DNA of 64,000 bases, taken from positions 1,426,001 through 1,490,000 of the forward strand of contig NZ_JAPEQG010000001.1 of assembly GCF_026339735.1 (NCBI RefSeq), given 5' to 3'. Position numbers and translations under genes: made by a program. The stretch's first letter is position 1; each line of letters opens with the position of its first letter. Origin of the DNA: Streptomyces sp. NBC_01669. GTDB taxonomy: Bacteria; Actinomycetota; Actinomycetes; Streptomycetales; Streptomycetaceae. The notes beneath the pieces were generated by a model. It searched no databases and was not told the origin of the DNA. It worked only from the letters and a program-made list of their open reading frames with translations. Below, piece by piece: positions 47,957 through 56,785 of this stretch.

Positions 47957-48765
47957 AGGCACGCCTGGGCCCTCTGGGGCTGGCCACCGTACTGCTGCTC
48001 GGCGTCCTTGCCGTGGTGACCGCCTGCGCACCGCTGCTGGCCCCTCAAGATCCGAATCAGCCCGACCTCTTCAACGCGCTGGCCGGCAGCTCCGGAACCC
48101 ATCCGCTCGGCGGCGACGCACTCGGCCGAGACGTCCTGTCCCGACTGATGTTCGGTGCCCGTACGACGCTGCTGGGCCCGCTGTTCACCATCGTGCTGTC
48201 CACGGCGGCGGGCACGGTGCTGGCGGTCACCGCCGCCTGGGCCGGCGGCCGGGTGGACGCGGTCATCTCCCGGCTGCTCGACGTGCTGTTCGCGATACCG
48301 GGCATCGTGTTCGCCCTGGTGACCGTGGCGGTCCTCGGACCCGGCATGACCGGTGTGGTCGCCGGCCTGGCCGTCGCCTACACCCCCTACGTGGCCCGGG
48401 TCGTGCGCAGCGCGGCCCTCCGCGAGCGCAATCTCCCCTACATCGCGGCCGCCTGGGTCCAGGGCAGATCAGCCGTCGCCATCTGCAGCCGCCATCTGCT
48501 GCCCAACCTGCGGCCGATCATCGTGGCCCAGTCGGTGTCCGCGCTCGGCTTCGCGATCATCGACGTGGCTGCGATCTCGTTCCTCGGCCTGGGCGTACAG
48601 CCGCCGACCGCGGACTGGGGACTGATGGTCAAGAACGGACTGGACAGCGCAGTACGCGGCCAGCCGATGGAGGCGGTCAGCGCGGGTGTGCTGATCGCGC
48701 TCGTCGTGGTGGCGGTGAATCTGCTCGGCGACCGGCTCGGCAGGCAGGAAGGTGATCTGAGGTGA
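47953..48765 (+). CDS. DppC-type ABC transporter permease (module 1)
   Basis: 270 residues. DppC features: GTHPLGGDALGRDVLSRLMF before the second helix, six helices in all, and the coupling loop AAWVQGRSAVAICSRHLLPN. It pairs with the DppB-type protein to form the channel. It overlaps both neighbouring genes by 4 bp. Confidence 0.93.
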   Translation: MKARLGPLGLATVLLLGVLAVVTACAPLLAPQDPNQPDLFNALAGSSGTHPLGGDALGRDVLSRLMFGARTTLLGPLFTIVLSTAAGTVLAVTAAWAGGRVDAVISRLLDVLFAIPGIVFALVTVAVLGPGMTGVVAGLAVAYTPYVARVVRSAALRERNLPYIAAAWVQGRSAVAICSRHLLPNLRPIIVAQSVSALGFAIIDVAAISFLGLGVQPPTADWGLMVKNGLDSAVRGQPMEAVSAGVLIALVVVAVNLLGDRLGRQEGDLR

Positions 48766-49727
48766 GCAATGATCTTCTGGTCCTGGACCAGGTGAGGCTC
48801 GACATCCCGGCCGGCCGAGACTGGCGGACACTGGTCGAGAACGTCAGCCTCACCATCGCCCCGGGCGAGGCCGTCGGGCTGGTCGGCGAGTCCGGATCGG
48901 GCAAGTCGATGACGGCCCGCTCCGTGCTACGGCTGGCCCCGCCCGGTGCCCGGCTCAGCGGCCGGATCGAGTTCGACGGCACCCCGGTCCTGGACCTGGG
49001 CCCGCGCGACCTACGTGCCCTGCGGACCCGCCGGATCGCGATGATCTTTCAGGATCCACGTGCGCACATCAACCCGGTCCGCAGTATCGGCGACTTCCTC
49101 ACCGAGGCCATGGTCACCCACCTGTCGGTACCGGCGCGGGAAGCGCACGCCAGGGCCGTACGGCTGCTCGCCGATGTCGGTATCGCCGACGGTGAGCGCC
49201 GTATGCGGCAGCATCCGCACGAGCTGTCCGGCGGGCTGCTGCAGCGCGTCATGATCGCGTCGGTGCTGGCCGTGGAACCCGACCTGGTACTCGCCGACGA
49301 GCCCACCACCGCACTGGACGTGACCACCCAGTCGGAGGTCATGGCCATCCTGGACGACCTCCGCAGAGAACGCGGCATGGCCATGCTGCTGATCACCCAC
49401 GACCTCGAGCTGGCGGCCGCCACCTGCGACCGCATCGCCGTCATGTACGCCGGGCGGATCCTGGAGGTGCAGTCCGCCGAGACACTTGTCCAGACGCCCC
49501 GACACCCCTACACCACGGGGCTCATGGTCTCCCGGCCCAGCATCGACCGGGTCGCGCACCGATTGCCGGTCATCGCCGGACGGCCGGTCGCCGCCTTCGA
49601 GGCAGGGGCGGGCTGCGCGTTCCAGCCGCGCTGCACCCAGGCCGGACCGGAGTGCCTGACCGGCCGGCCCCCGCTGCGGGAGCTGGCCGGCGCCCATGTC
49701 GCCTGCGTACGAGCGGAGGAATCGTGA
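48762..49727 (+). CDS. DppD-type ABC transporter ATPase (module 1)
   Basis: 321 residues from a GTG. Walker A LVGESGSGKS, Q-loop IFQDPRAHINPVRS, signature ELSGGLLQRVMIAS, Walker B LVLADEPTTALD, H-loop LLITHDLELAA. The C-terminal oligopeptide-type extension CAFQPRCTQAGPEC contains the Cys group that often binds an iron-sulfur cluster in this family. It overlaps the next ATPase gene by 4 bp. Confidence 0.93.
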   Translation: MSNDLLVLDQVRLDIPAGRDWRTLVENVSLTIAPGEAVGLVGESGSGKSMTARSVLRLAPPGARLSGRIEFDGTPVLDLGPRDLRALRTRRIAMIFQDPRAHINPVRSIGDFLTEAMVTHLSVPAREAHARAVRLLADVGIADGERRMRQHPHELSGGLLQRVMIASVLAVEPDLVLADEPTTALDVTTQSEVMAILDDLRRERGMAMLLITHDLELAAATCDRIAVMYAGRILEVQSAETLVQTPRHPYTTGLMVSRPSIDRVAHRLPVIAGRPVAAFEAGAGCAFQPRCTQAGPECLTGRPPLRELAGAHVACVRAEES

Positions 49728-50542
49728 CCGAGATCCTGGTCAGGGCCGATGGGCTGCAGAAGGTCTTCGGGAAGGACATGGTCGCCGTCGACGACGTGTC
49801 CTTCACGGTCGCCCGCGGTCAATCGCTGGCGGTCGTGGGGGAGTCGGGCTCGGGCAAGACCACGGTCGCCCGCATGCTGCTCGGGCTGGAGACCCCCACC
49901 GGCGGGACGATCAGTGTCTGCGGGCGCGTCCGGCAGGGCCGCGCGGGTTCGGCCGAGCGCCGTCGCCGGGCCCGGGAGATCCAGATCGTGTTCCAGGACC
50001 CGTACTCCTCCCTGGACCCGCTGCAGCACATCGGCGATGTCATCGAGACCGGCCTCGCCCTGCACTTCCCACTGACGGCGACGGAGCGGCGCACCCGCGC
50101 CCTCGAGCTGCTGGAGGCGGTGGGGCTGACCGAACGGCATGCCGTGATGTTGCCCCGCCAGCTGTCCGGCGGGCAGCGGCAGCGCGTCGCCATCGCCCGG
50201 GCCATCGCCGTCGAACCGAAGGTGCTCGTCCTGGACGAGGCGGTCGCTGCGCTGGACGTGTCCATCCAGGCCCAAATCCTCAACCTGCTCGCCGACATTC
50301 GGGAACGGACCGGCATCAGCTACGTGTTCATCTCCCACGACCTGGCCGTCGTCAACCAGATCAGCGACACCGCCATCGTGATGGCCGCCGGCCGGGTGGT
50401 CGAACGCGGCCCCACCGCCGAGCTCCTGCGCACCCCCCAGGAGGACTACACCAAGGCGCTCCTGGCCGCCGTCCCCCGCCCCGGCTGGAAACCCCGCCGC
50501 CGCACCCCGTCGCCCAGCGGTTCCCCGGCCGGAACCCCGTAA
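49724..50542 (+). CDS. DppF-type ABC transporter ATPase (module 1)
   Basis: 272 residues from a GTG at 49724. Walker A VVGESGSGKTT, Q-loop VFQDPYSSLDPLQH, signature LSGGQRQRVAIARAI, Walker B VLVLDEAVAALD (Ala instead of Pro-Thr in the usual DEPTSALD), H-loop FISHDLAVV. The C-terminus is short and lacks the usual oligopeptide extension with Cys residues. It is the last gene of operon 1. Confidence 0.92.
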   Translation: MTEILVRADGLQKVFGKDMVAVDDVSFTVARGQSLAVVGESGSGKTTVARMLLGLETPTGGTISVCGRVRQGRAGSAERRRRAREIQIVFQDPYSSLDPLQHIGDVIETGLALHFPLTATERRTRALELLEAVGLTERHAVMLPRQLSGGQRQRVAIARAIAVEPKVLVLDEAVAALDVSIQAQILNLLADIRERTGISYVFISHDLAVVNQISDTAIVMAAGRVVERGPTAELLRTPQEDYTKALLAAVPRPGWKPRRRTPSPSGSPAGTP

Positions 50543-51111
50543 CCGTCCATGCCGGGCATTCCTGGTGAGCCGCCTGTTTCCTTCCGACGCGCTCCACGGT
50601 GTCCGTTCACCGCACGGACTTGGTCTGCGGTGGCGTCGGTCTCGTCCTTGCGCGGGGCAGGCGGACCGCGTCGAGCGCAGTCCAGGACGTGCGCCCCGGC
50701 TCCGGGGTCGCGACGAAAGAACTCGGAAGGCCCGGGGCAGAACAGCTGCTCCGGGCTGGTGGCACAGCGCCTGCACGGGGGCCACTCGCCCCGGCAAAAA
50801 AGCACCGCTGCCCAGGAGAGTGGCGCCCCGGCCTTTACGGCCTGGTGCACGATAGCGAGCGGGCTCCCGGCGTCATGCGACTCCGCCTACGGCGTTGTCG
50901 CATGACGCCGCTCGCTGATCCACTCTCTATCGTGCGCCAGGCCGTTGGACCGGGACGCCACCTTCAACCAACGCAACGCTTCTCAACACAACCCGGACAA
51001 CCCCAGGCCGGCCCCTACACGGACTGTCTCGCGATCCCTCGCTCGGCACCCCCGTCGATCCCTCTGGACGAACCATCAACACCCCGGCTCACAGAGCACC
51101 CGACGCACCAC
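50543..51111. other. Intergenic region without a recognised gene, containing a long foldback
   Basis: About 570 bp between operon 1 and the convergent amidohydrolase. Short frames occur on both strands without family motifs; one minus-strand frame (about 50600-50850) encodes PLSWAAVLFCRGEWPPCRRC with a CxxC-like pair and may be a remnant. The main structure is the 107-bp foldback at 50838-50944. Confidence 0.45.
50838..50944. repeat. 107-bp foldback (three-part inverted repeat)
   Basis: Outer arms cggcctggtgcacgatag (50838-50855) and ctatcgtgcgccaggccg (50927-50944) pair over 18 bp with one mismatch. Middle arms agcgagcgg (50854-50862) and ccgctcgct (50908-50916) pair over 9 bp. Inner arms ggcgtcatgcgac (50869-50881) and gtcgcatgacgcc (50897-50909) pair over 13 bp. 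The loop is 50882-50896. This is more elaborate than a terminator and could be a mobile foldback element, a recombination site or a structured RNA. Confidence 0.65.
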
Positions 51112-52593
51112 CTACCGCCCCCCTGGGACGACAGTGGAAATACCGGCGGAAAGAGTTCGTTCACCGGGCGCCGACGACAGTCGCGCTCCGGATAAGCCGC
51201 GCGCATCACATCGAACAGCTGCTGACCGGCTCCGCCTCAGCGCGGTGAGATCGACACCCGGGATCGAGCCGTTGCGCATGACCACCTTGCCCGCGACCAT
51301 CGTCAGGACTGCGTCGCGGGCAGTGCCGTTGAGCACCAGGGTGCGCAGCGGATCCTCCGTGACACCCATACGGAAGTCGTCCAGGGCGAACGCCGCCAGG
51401 TCGGCGGTGGCCCCCGCGGCCAGACGCCCGAGGTCCTGGCGGTGCAGCGCGGTCGCCCCACCGGTCCAGAGCGCATCGAAGTAGCCGGTGAGATGGCCCT
51501 GGCCCAGGTCGCCGGCCTGGAGTTTGGCGACCTGGGTGCCCACGTCGATTCCCCGGATCAGGTCGGGCGGGAAGGAGTCCGTGCCCAGACACAGGTTCAC
51601 TCCCTGTGCCCGGTAGCCGGCGAACGTGTGCAGGTTGTGGGCATACCGGGCGTTGGTCAGCGGGCAATGCGCGATCGAGACGCCGGCGTCGGCCAGCACC
51701 GCAACATCTCCGGTGTCGCTACCGAGTACTTCGGGATGCACATCCAGCACTACCCCGTGCGGAACGATCAGCCGGTCGGACAACAGCCCGGAGTCGGCGA
51801 TCAGCTGCAGCGGGGTACGCCCGTAGGTGTGTTGGATGTAGTCGCGCTCCGACATGCCTTGCAGGGCGTGCAGGCGCACCAGCGCGCCGCGTTGGTCCGC
51901 GGCTCGGGCGGCGTCGCGGAGCAGGTCGGGGGTCAGGGTCTCGATCCGGCACGGGAGCAGCACCCCGGTCACCAGAGGATCGGCGAGCTGCGCGGTGTGG
52001 TCCAGGAACCGCAGCGCGTCGGCCAGACCCCGCCGGCCTGCCTCCTCGTCGAACCTCACGGTGCGCTTGCCGTCGGCGCCGATCACGTTGACCCCGGACC
52101 GGAACGACGGCCCGAGGAAGGCGCGCAGACCCAGTCGCGTGGACACTTCGGCCATCGCCACCAAGTCCTCGTAGGTCTCCGCCCAATCGCTGTGCACCTC
52201 GGAGGCGATCGGCATGTAACTGGTGATGCCGTGCAGGGCGAGCTGGGCCAGCGCGTACTCGCGCACCGTGCGCCGTTGCGCGGCGTCGAACACCGCCCGG
52301 GGCGCGGCGAAGTACTCGGTCGACCAAGTGAAGCCGGCGGCCAGCTCCGGGGACGCCCAGGAGTCCAGGATCAGATGGTCGATGTCGGTGAGGGCGTCCA
52401 GGTCGATGAGGCCGGGGGTGACCACCGCGTCACCGAGGTCGATGCGTTCGTCGGCCTGGTGCCGGTCGAGTTCGGCGCGCTCGCCCACATCGACGATGGT
52501 GTCCCCGTCGATCAACACGGCCCCGTCCGGTATCTCCACGTGCGAGCGTCCGTCGTGGGCGATCACCCAGGAAGCGGTCACCAAGGTCTTCAT
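51112..52593 (-). CDS. Amidohydrolase of the chlorohydrolase/TrzA type with altered metal site
   Basis: 493 residues. Motifs: N-terminal strands GAVLIDGDTIVDVGERAELD, then VVTPGLIDLDALTDIDH where most relatives have PGLIDxHxH, a His in VRLHALQGMSERDYI, IVPHGVVLD, SIAHCPLTNARY and LGTDSFPPDLI. So the first HxH pair is replaced by DALTDID while the later ligands remain. The C-terminal ~40 residues (after VMRNGSIPGVDLTALR) look unlike the family and may reflect a late frameshift. ATG at 52593 with GAGAGG six bases upstream. It is divergent from operon 2 and faces shared operator-like sites. Confidence 0.8.
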   Translation of the reverse strand: MKTLVTASWVIAHDGRSHVEIPDGAVLIDGDTIVDVGERAELDRHQADERIDLGDAVVTPGLIDLDALTDIDHLILDSWASPELAAGFTWSTEYFAAPRAVFDAAQRRTVREYALAQLALHGITSYMPIASEVHSDWAETYEDLVAMAEVSTRLGLRAFLGPSFRSGVNVIGADGKRTVRFDEEAGRRGLADALRFLDHTAQLADPLVTGVLLPCRIETLTPDLLRDAARAADQRGALVRLHALQGMSERDYIQHTYGRTPLQLIADSGLLSDRLIVPHGVVLDVHPEVLGSDTGDVAVLADAGVSIAHCPLTNARYAHNLHTFAGYRAQGVNLCLGTDSFPPDLIRGIDVGTQVAKLQAGDLGQGHLTGYFDALWTGGATALHRQDLGRLAAGATADLAAFALDDFRMGVTEDPLRTLVLNGTARDAVLTMVAGKVVMRNGSIPGVDLTALRRSRSAAVRCDARGLSGARLSSAPGERTLSAGISTVVPGGR

Positions 52594-52605
52594 CGACATC
52601 CTCTC

Positions 52606-52621
52606 AGATTTGGTAAACCAA
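52606..52621. promoter_or_regulatory. GntR/FadR-type operator, site A
   Basis: atttggt-aa-accaaat, 7-bp arms, 13 bp upstream of the divergent amidohydrolase start (minus strand). The form TTGGTNNACCAA is typical of FadR-subfamily GntR regulators. Confidence 0.65.
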
Positions 52622-52810
52622 ATTATCGAACCGGCCACCGCTGACCCGAGCGCGGGTTGCCGCACCCCTCCACCGAAGGACTCACCGGCTGCAGCCCGCA
52701 CATCCTTTGCGTGACCGTAATCCCTCCACCACAAGGGAAGTGTTGCGGCTGGCGGTCCGCACTACGGGGATGCAGCCGATGTCACAGCACCCTAGTGGAA
52801 ACCGCGATTA

Positions 52811-52820
52811 TTGGTATACC
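52811..52820. promoter_or_regulatory. GntR/FadR-type operator, site B
   Basis: ttggtatacc contains the perfect palindrome ggtatacc and lies 39 bp before the GTG of the first gene of operon 2. It shares its core with site A, so one regulator may control both directions. Confidence 0.55.
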
Positions 52821-52859
52821 GTTCCGGCCACCCACACCCCCGAGCACCGAAGGATCGAC

Positions 52860-53945
52860 GTGCCGGATCCGCATGAGTCGCCGAGTCGGACGCGCCGCGC
52901 CAGCACGCCGGAGCCCTCCGACGGACAGGTGGCCACCTTCTCTTCACCGGAATCCGCGGCCGCAACAGCCGAGCGCAGGCCCACCGCGGAGATCGCCACC
53001 GCGCGGTCGCTGCTGGGCACGGCGTGGCTTCGGATTCGGCGCAGCCGGATCGCCGTCGCCGCGCTGATCGTGGTGGCCCTGATGGTGCTGTTCGCGATCC
53101 TGGCCCCGGTGTTGGCGGCCATCGAGGGATCGGATCCGTTCACCGCCCGGACCGGGCCGGACTTTCTGGACGACTTCTACACGCCGGGCTTGCCGCTGTC
53201 ATACTACCGTTTCCCGTCCGGCGAGCACTGGCTCGGCCTCGAACCAGGGCTCGGTCGCGACATCTTCGCCCGCATGGCCTACGGCGCAAGGATCTCTCTG
53301 ACCATCGCGCTGCTGTCCACGGCGGTGTCGGTGGTACTGGGCACCGTGCTCGGCGCCGCCGCCGGATACTTCGGTGGCAAGGTCGACATGGCGATCAGCC
53401 GAGTGATGGATCTGTTCCTGGCCTTCCCTCACCTGCTGTTGGTACTGTCGCTGACCCCGATCATGCAGTCCCGACTGCGCGGCACCGCGCTCGATTCGGG
53501 CAGCCTGGTGCCGATCGCCTCACTGGTGATCATTCTCGGATTCTTCGGCTGGGCGTACCTGGCCAGGGTCGTGCGTGGTCAGGTGCTCTCGATCCGGCAG
53601 CAGGAATTCGTCGAGGCCGCCCAGGCCTACGGAGCTTCGCATCGAAGCATCATCTTCAGGCAGATCATCCCGAACGTCATGGGGGTCGTGCTGGTCTACG
53701 CGACCATGATGATCCCCACCAACATCACCGCAGAGGCGGCCCTGTCGTTCCTCGGCGTCGGGGTCAAGGACCCCACGCCCTCCTGGGGCCAGATGCTCAA
53801 CGCGGCCCAGTCGGGCAACTGGTACCTCTCCGACCCCTGGTTCCTGGCCGTTCCGGCCGGCGCACTGGTGATCACCGTGCTCGCCTTCAATCTGCTCGGC
53901 GACGCGGTCCGGGACGCGCTGGACCCCAAGTCCTCTCGAAGCTGA
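52860..53945 (+). CDS. DppC-type ABC transporter permease (module 2)
   Basis: 361 residues from a GTG at 52860 with GAAGGA upstream. A start farther upstream would include the operator at 52811. An unusually long N-terminal tail (~55 residues, PDPHESPSRTRRASTPEPSD) precedes the first helix (IAVAALIVVALMVLFAILAP). DppC landmarks: HWLGLEPGLGRDIFARMAYG, loop EAAQAYGASHRSIIFRQIIP and ALSFLGVGVKDPTPSWGQML. Unlike in module 1 the permease gene comes first in the operon. Confidence 0.9.
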   Translation: MPDPHESPSRTRRASTPEPSDGQVATFSSPESAAATAERRPTAEIATARSLLGTAWLRIRRSRIAVAALIVVALMVLFAILAPVLAAIEGSDPFTARTGPDFLDDFYTPGLPLSYYRFPSGEHWLGLEPGLGRDIFARMAYGARISLTIALLSTAVSVVLGTVLGAAAGYFGGKVDMAISRVMDLFLAFPHLLLVLSLTPIMQSRLRGTALDSGSLVPIASLVIILGFFGWAYLARVVRGQVLSIRQQEFVEAAQAYGASHRSIIFRQIIPNVMGVVLVYATMMIPTNITAEAALSFLGVGVKDPTPSWGQMLNAAQSGNWYLSDPWFLAVPAGALVITVLAFNLLGDAVRDALDPKSSRS

Positions 53946-53999
53946 TGCACCCGTGATCCACCCTCCGCGCCATCCCTTTCTCGTCCGCAAGGAGACGCA

Positions 54000-55724
54000 G
54001 TGAAACGAAGCACCATGACGGCGCTCGCCCTGACGGTCAGTGCCGGGCTGGCCCTGACCGCCTGTGGCGGCGCCAAGCCGGCCCCTGGTTCCGGCTCCGA
54101 CTCCGACTCCAAGGCCGACACCTACGCGCCGGTGACGATCGGGAAGGGCTACACCACCAAGGGCGGGAACATCAACGTCCTGATGTCCTCGGACTTCCAG
54201 ACGCTGGACCCCGGCAACAGCAACTACGTGCAGACCGCCAACGTCGGGCAGCTGTACTACCGCACACTGACCATGGCCAAGGAGACCGCCGGCCGGCCGC
54301 CGACCATCGTGCCGGATCTGGCCACTGACCTGGGCAGGCCCTCCGCCGACGGCCTCACCTGGACCTACACCCTCAAGAAGGGGTTGAAGTTCGAGGACGG
54401 CACGCCGATCACCAGCAAGGCCATCAAGTACGGGGTCGAGCGCACCTACGCCCGCGATGTCTTCACCCAGGCACCGCAGGAACTGAACTCCGCCCTGGCC
54501 GACGACGGGTACAAGGGCCCGTACTCAGGCGGTGACTTCAAGGCGATCGACACCCCGGACGACCACACCGTCGTCTTTCACCTCAAGCAGCCGTTCGCCG
54601 AGTTCCCCGCCCTGGTTTCGCGGTCGAACACGGCACCGGTGCCGCGGGCCAAGGACACCAAGCTCGACTACACCAACCACCCGGTCTCGTCGGGCCCGTA
54701 CAAGATCAAGTCGTACGACCGCGGCCGGTCGATGAAGCTGGTCCGCAACGACCAGTGGGACCTGGCCACTGATCCGAACCGGCCCGCCCTGCCGGACACG
54801 TTCACCTTCACCCTGTCCACCGCCCAGGCCACCATCAGCCAGCAACTGCTCGCCGACTCGGATCCGACGGCGATCACATTGGACAGCAACGGTGGCCTGC
54901 AGGCGTCAGACGCGGCCAAGCTCAACGATCCCAAGACCAAGGCGCGCACCGCGGCCGGCCTGCTGGGCTGCACGGACGTGCTGAACTTCAACACCGAGAC
55001 GATCAAGGATCCTCAGGTGCGCAAGGCGATGGCGCTCTCCATCGACCGGGGCGCCGTCCAGGTGCAGTACGGCGGCGGACGGTTCGGCAAGCTGGCCCAG
55101 TCGTACATCAACCCGGCTCAGCGAGGATACGTCGAGCAGCACACCGCCTTGGACCCGACCGGCAAGCCGAAGCTGGACGAGGCCAAGAAGCTCCTGGAAG
55201 GCAAGAAGGTTCCCAAGAAGCTGGTGTACGGCTACGCCGACACCAACGCCCGGTACAAGAACGTCGGCACCGTGCTGCAGCAGAACTTCAAGAAGCTCGG
55301 TATCGACCTGCAGCTGCGCCCGATCCCGGCCGCCAACTACTACACCGTGCTGGCCGGTGACCAGATGCCGGACATCGCCCGCAGCGGCTGGTGCGGCGGC
55401 GCGGACAGCGGTTCGGTGCGCACCACCATCGACCCGAACGTGGGGCCGAGCCTGGACGGGAAGACCTACGGCTTCTCCAACATCCCGCGGTACCACGACC
55501 CGAAGATCTCCGGCGACATGTACAAGCTGCGTGGCACCAACGGGCCCAGCGAGGAACTCGGCAAGAAGTGGGCCACCCTGTTCGACCAGGCCATGCAGGA
55601 CTACCCGCTGGTTCCGTTGGTACGCAGCTACACCAGCAGCGTGGTCGGCTCCAAAATCCGCAACGCGCAGATGGGTTACTTCTTCGGCGCCATAGACCTG
55701 TCGATCGTCGGCGCCGAGCACTGA
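54000..55724 (+). CDS. Peptide/nickel-type ABC transporter substrate-binding lipoprotein (module 2)
   Basis: 574 residues from a GTG with AAGGAG upstream. Lipobox LTAC at Cys22, then a Ser/Asp-rich linker (SGSDSDSKAD). Family-5 fold: NVLMSSDFQTLDPGNSNYVQ, WTYTLKKGLKFEDGTPITSK, HPVSSGPYKIKSYDRGRSM and RKAMALSIDRGAVQVQYGGG. It should deliver a polar solute to the module-2 permeases. A 54-bp gap separates it from the permease upstream. Confidence 0.92.
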   Translation: MKRSTMTALALTVSAGLALTACGGAKPAPGSGSDSDSKADTYAPVTIGKGYTTKGGNINVLMSSDFQTLDPGNSNYVQTANVGQLYYRTLTMAKETAGRPPTIVPDLATDLGRPSADGLTWTYTLKKGLKFEDGTPITSKAIKYGVERTYARDVFTQAPQELNSALADDGYKGPYSGGDFKAIDTPDDHTVVFHLKQPFAEFPALVSRSNTAPVPRAKDTKLDYTNHPVSSGPYKIKSYDRGRSMKLVRNDQWDLATDPNRPALPDTFTFTLSTAQATISQQLLADSDPTAITLDSNGGLQASDAAKLNDPKTKARTAAGLLGCTDVLNFNTETIKDPQVRKAMALSIDRGAVQVQYGGGRFGKLAQSYINPAQRGYVEQHTALDPTGKPKLDEAKKLLEGKKVPKKLVYGYADTNARYKNVGTVLQQNFKKLGIDLQLRPIPAANYYTVLAGDQMPDIARSGWCGGADSGSVRTTIDPNVGPSLDGKTYGFSNIPRYHDPKISGDMYKLRGTNGPSEELGKKWATLFDQAMQDYPLVPLVRSYTSSVVGSKIRNAQMGYFFGAIDLSIVGAEH

Positions 55725-55783
55725 CGCTCGCGGCACAAGAGAGGTGGAACGGTGAGTTCATCCCGAGCCGGCAGGTCGCGCTC

Positions 55784-56785
55784 ATGACCGGTTTCCTGAT
55801 GCGGCGGTTCGTCGCGATGATCGTGCTTCTGTTTGTCATCAGCTTCGTGACGTTCAGTCTGTTCCAGCTCGGTCCGGCGGACCCTGCCGCCGCGGCCTGC
55901 GGTCAGGAGTGCACTCCGCAACGCATCGCGGAGGCCCGGGTCGCGCTCGGGATGGACAAACCGTTCCTCACCCAGTACCTCACCTACATGTCTGGGCTGC
56001 TGGGCAGCCACATGGTCGGCGCGCCGGGAGCCGAAACCCTGTGCTCCTGGCCGTGTCTGGGCAAGTCCTTCCAGACCAACGAGGATGTCACCACGATCAT
56101 CGAGCGAGCCCTGCCGTACACGCTGTCGATGGCCAGCGGTGCGATCGTGCTGTGGACCGTCGCCGGCGTCGGGTTGGGCCTGCTCGCGGCACTGCGCAAG
56201 GGCCGGTTCACCGACAAGCTGATCGTCGGCGCAGCCTCGGTCGGGGTGTCCCTCCCCATTCCGGTAACCGGCCTGTTGCTGCTGCTGTTGTTCGTCAGCA
56301 CGCTGAAACTTCTGCCGTTCACCACGAATGAGATCGCCTCACCGTTCGGCGCCGCGGGTCCGGGCGGCTGGTTCTTGAACTACCTGCTGCCCTGGGTGGC
56401 ACTGGCCGTGCTGTTCAGCACGCAGTACATCCGGGTCACCCGCAGCAACATGCTGGAGACCTTCGGCGAGGACTTCATGCGCACCGCGCGCTCGAAGGGC
56501 CTGTCCCGGCGGCACATCGTGTTCAAGCACGGTGCGCGGGCCGGCATCACTCCGGTGGTCACCATGCTCGGGCTGGACATCGGCGGCCTGTTGGGCGGTG
56601 CTGTGCTCACCGAGCAGATCTTCTCGGTGCCGGGTGTCGGATTCACCGCGGTGCACGCCGCACAGGCCGGCGACCTGCCAGTCACCATGGCCATCACCAT
56701 GATGGCCGCGTTCTTCATCATCGTCGCCAACGTCCTGGTCGACATCGTCTACGCGGTGATCGACCCGCGAGTGAGGGTCGCCTGA
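55784..56785 (+). CDS. DppB-type ABC transporter permease (module 2)
   Basis: 333 residues. First helix MRRFVAMIVLLFVISFVTFS, then the extracytoplasmic loop with Cys residues (ACGQECTPQR; LCSWPCLGKS), and five more helices (e.g. VTGLLLLLLFVSTLKLLPF). Coupling loop TARSKGLSRRHIVFKHGARA. The last codon and the next ATG overlap (TGATG). Start: ATG at 55784. Confidence 0.92.
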   Translation: MTGFLMRRFVAMIVLLFVISFVTFSLFQLGPADPAAAACGQECTPQRIAEARVALGMDKPFLTQYLTYMSGLLGSHMVGAPGAETLCSWPCLGKSFQTNEDVTTIIERALPYTLSMASGAIVLWTVAGVGLGLLAALRKGRFTDKLIVGAASVGVSLPIPVTGLLLLLLFVSTLKLLPFTTNEIASPFGAAGPGGWFLNYLLPWVALAVLFSTQYIRVTRSNMLETFGEDFMRTARSKGLSRRHIVFKHGARAGITPVVTMLGLDIGGLLGGAVLTEQIFSVPGVGFTAVHAAQAGDLPVTMAITMMAAFFIIVANVLVDIVYAVIDPRVRVA

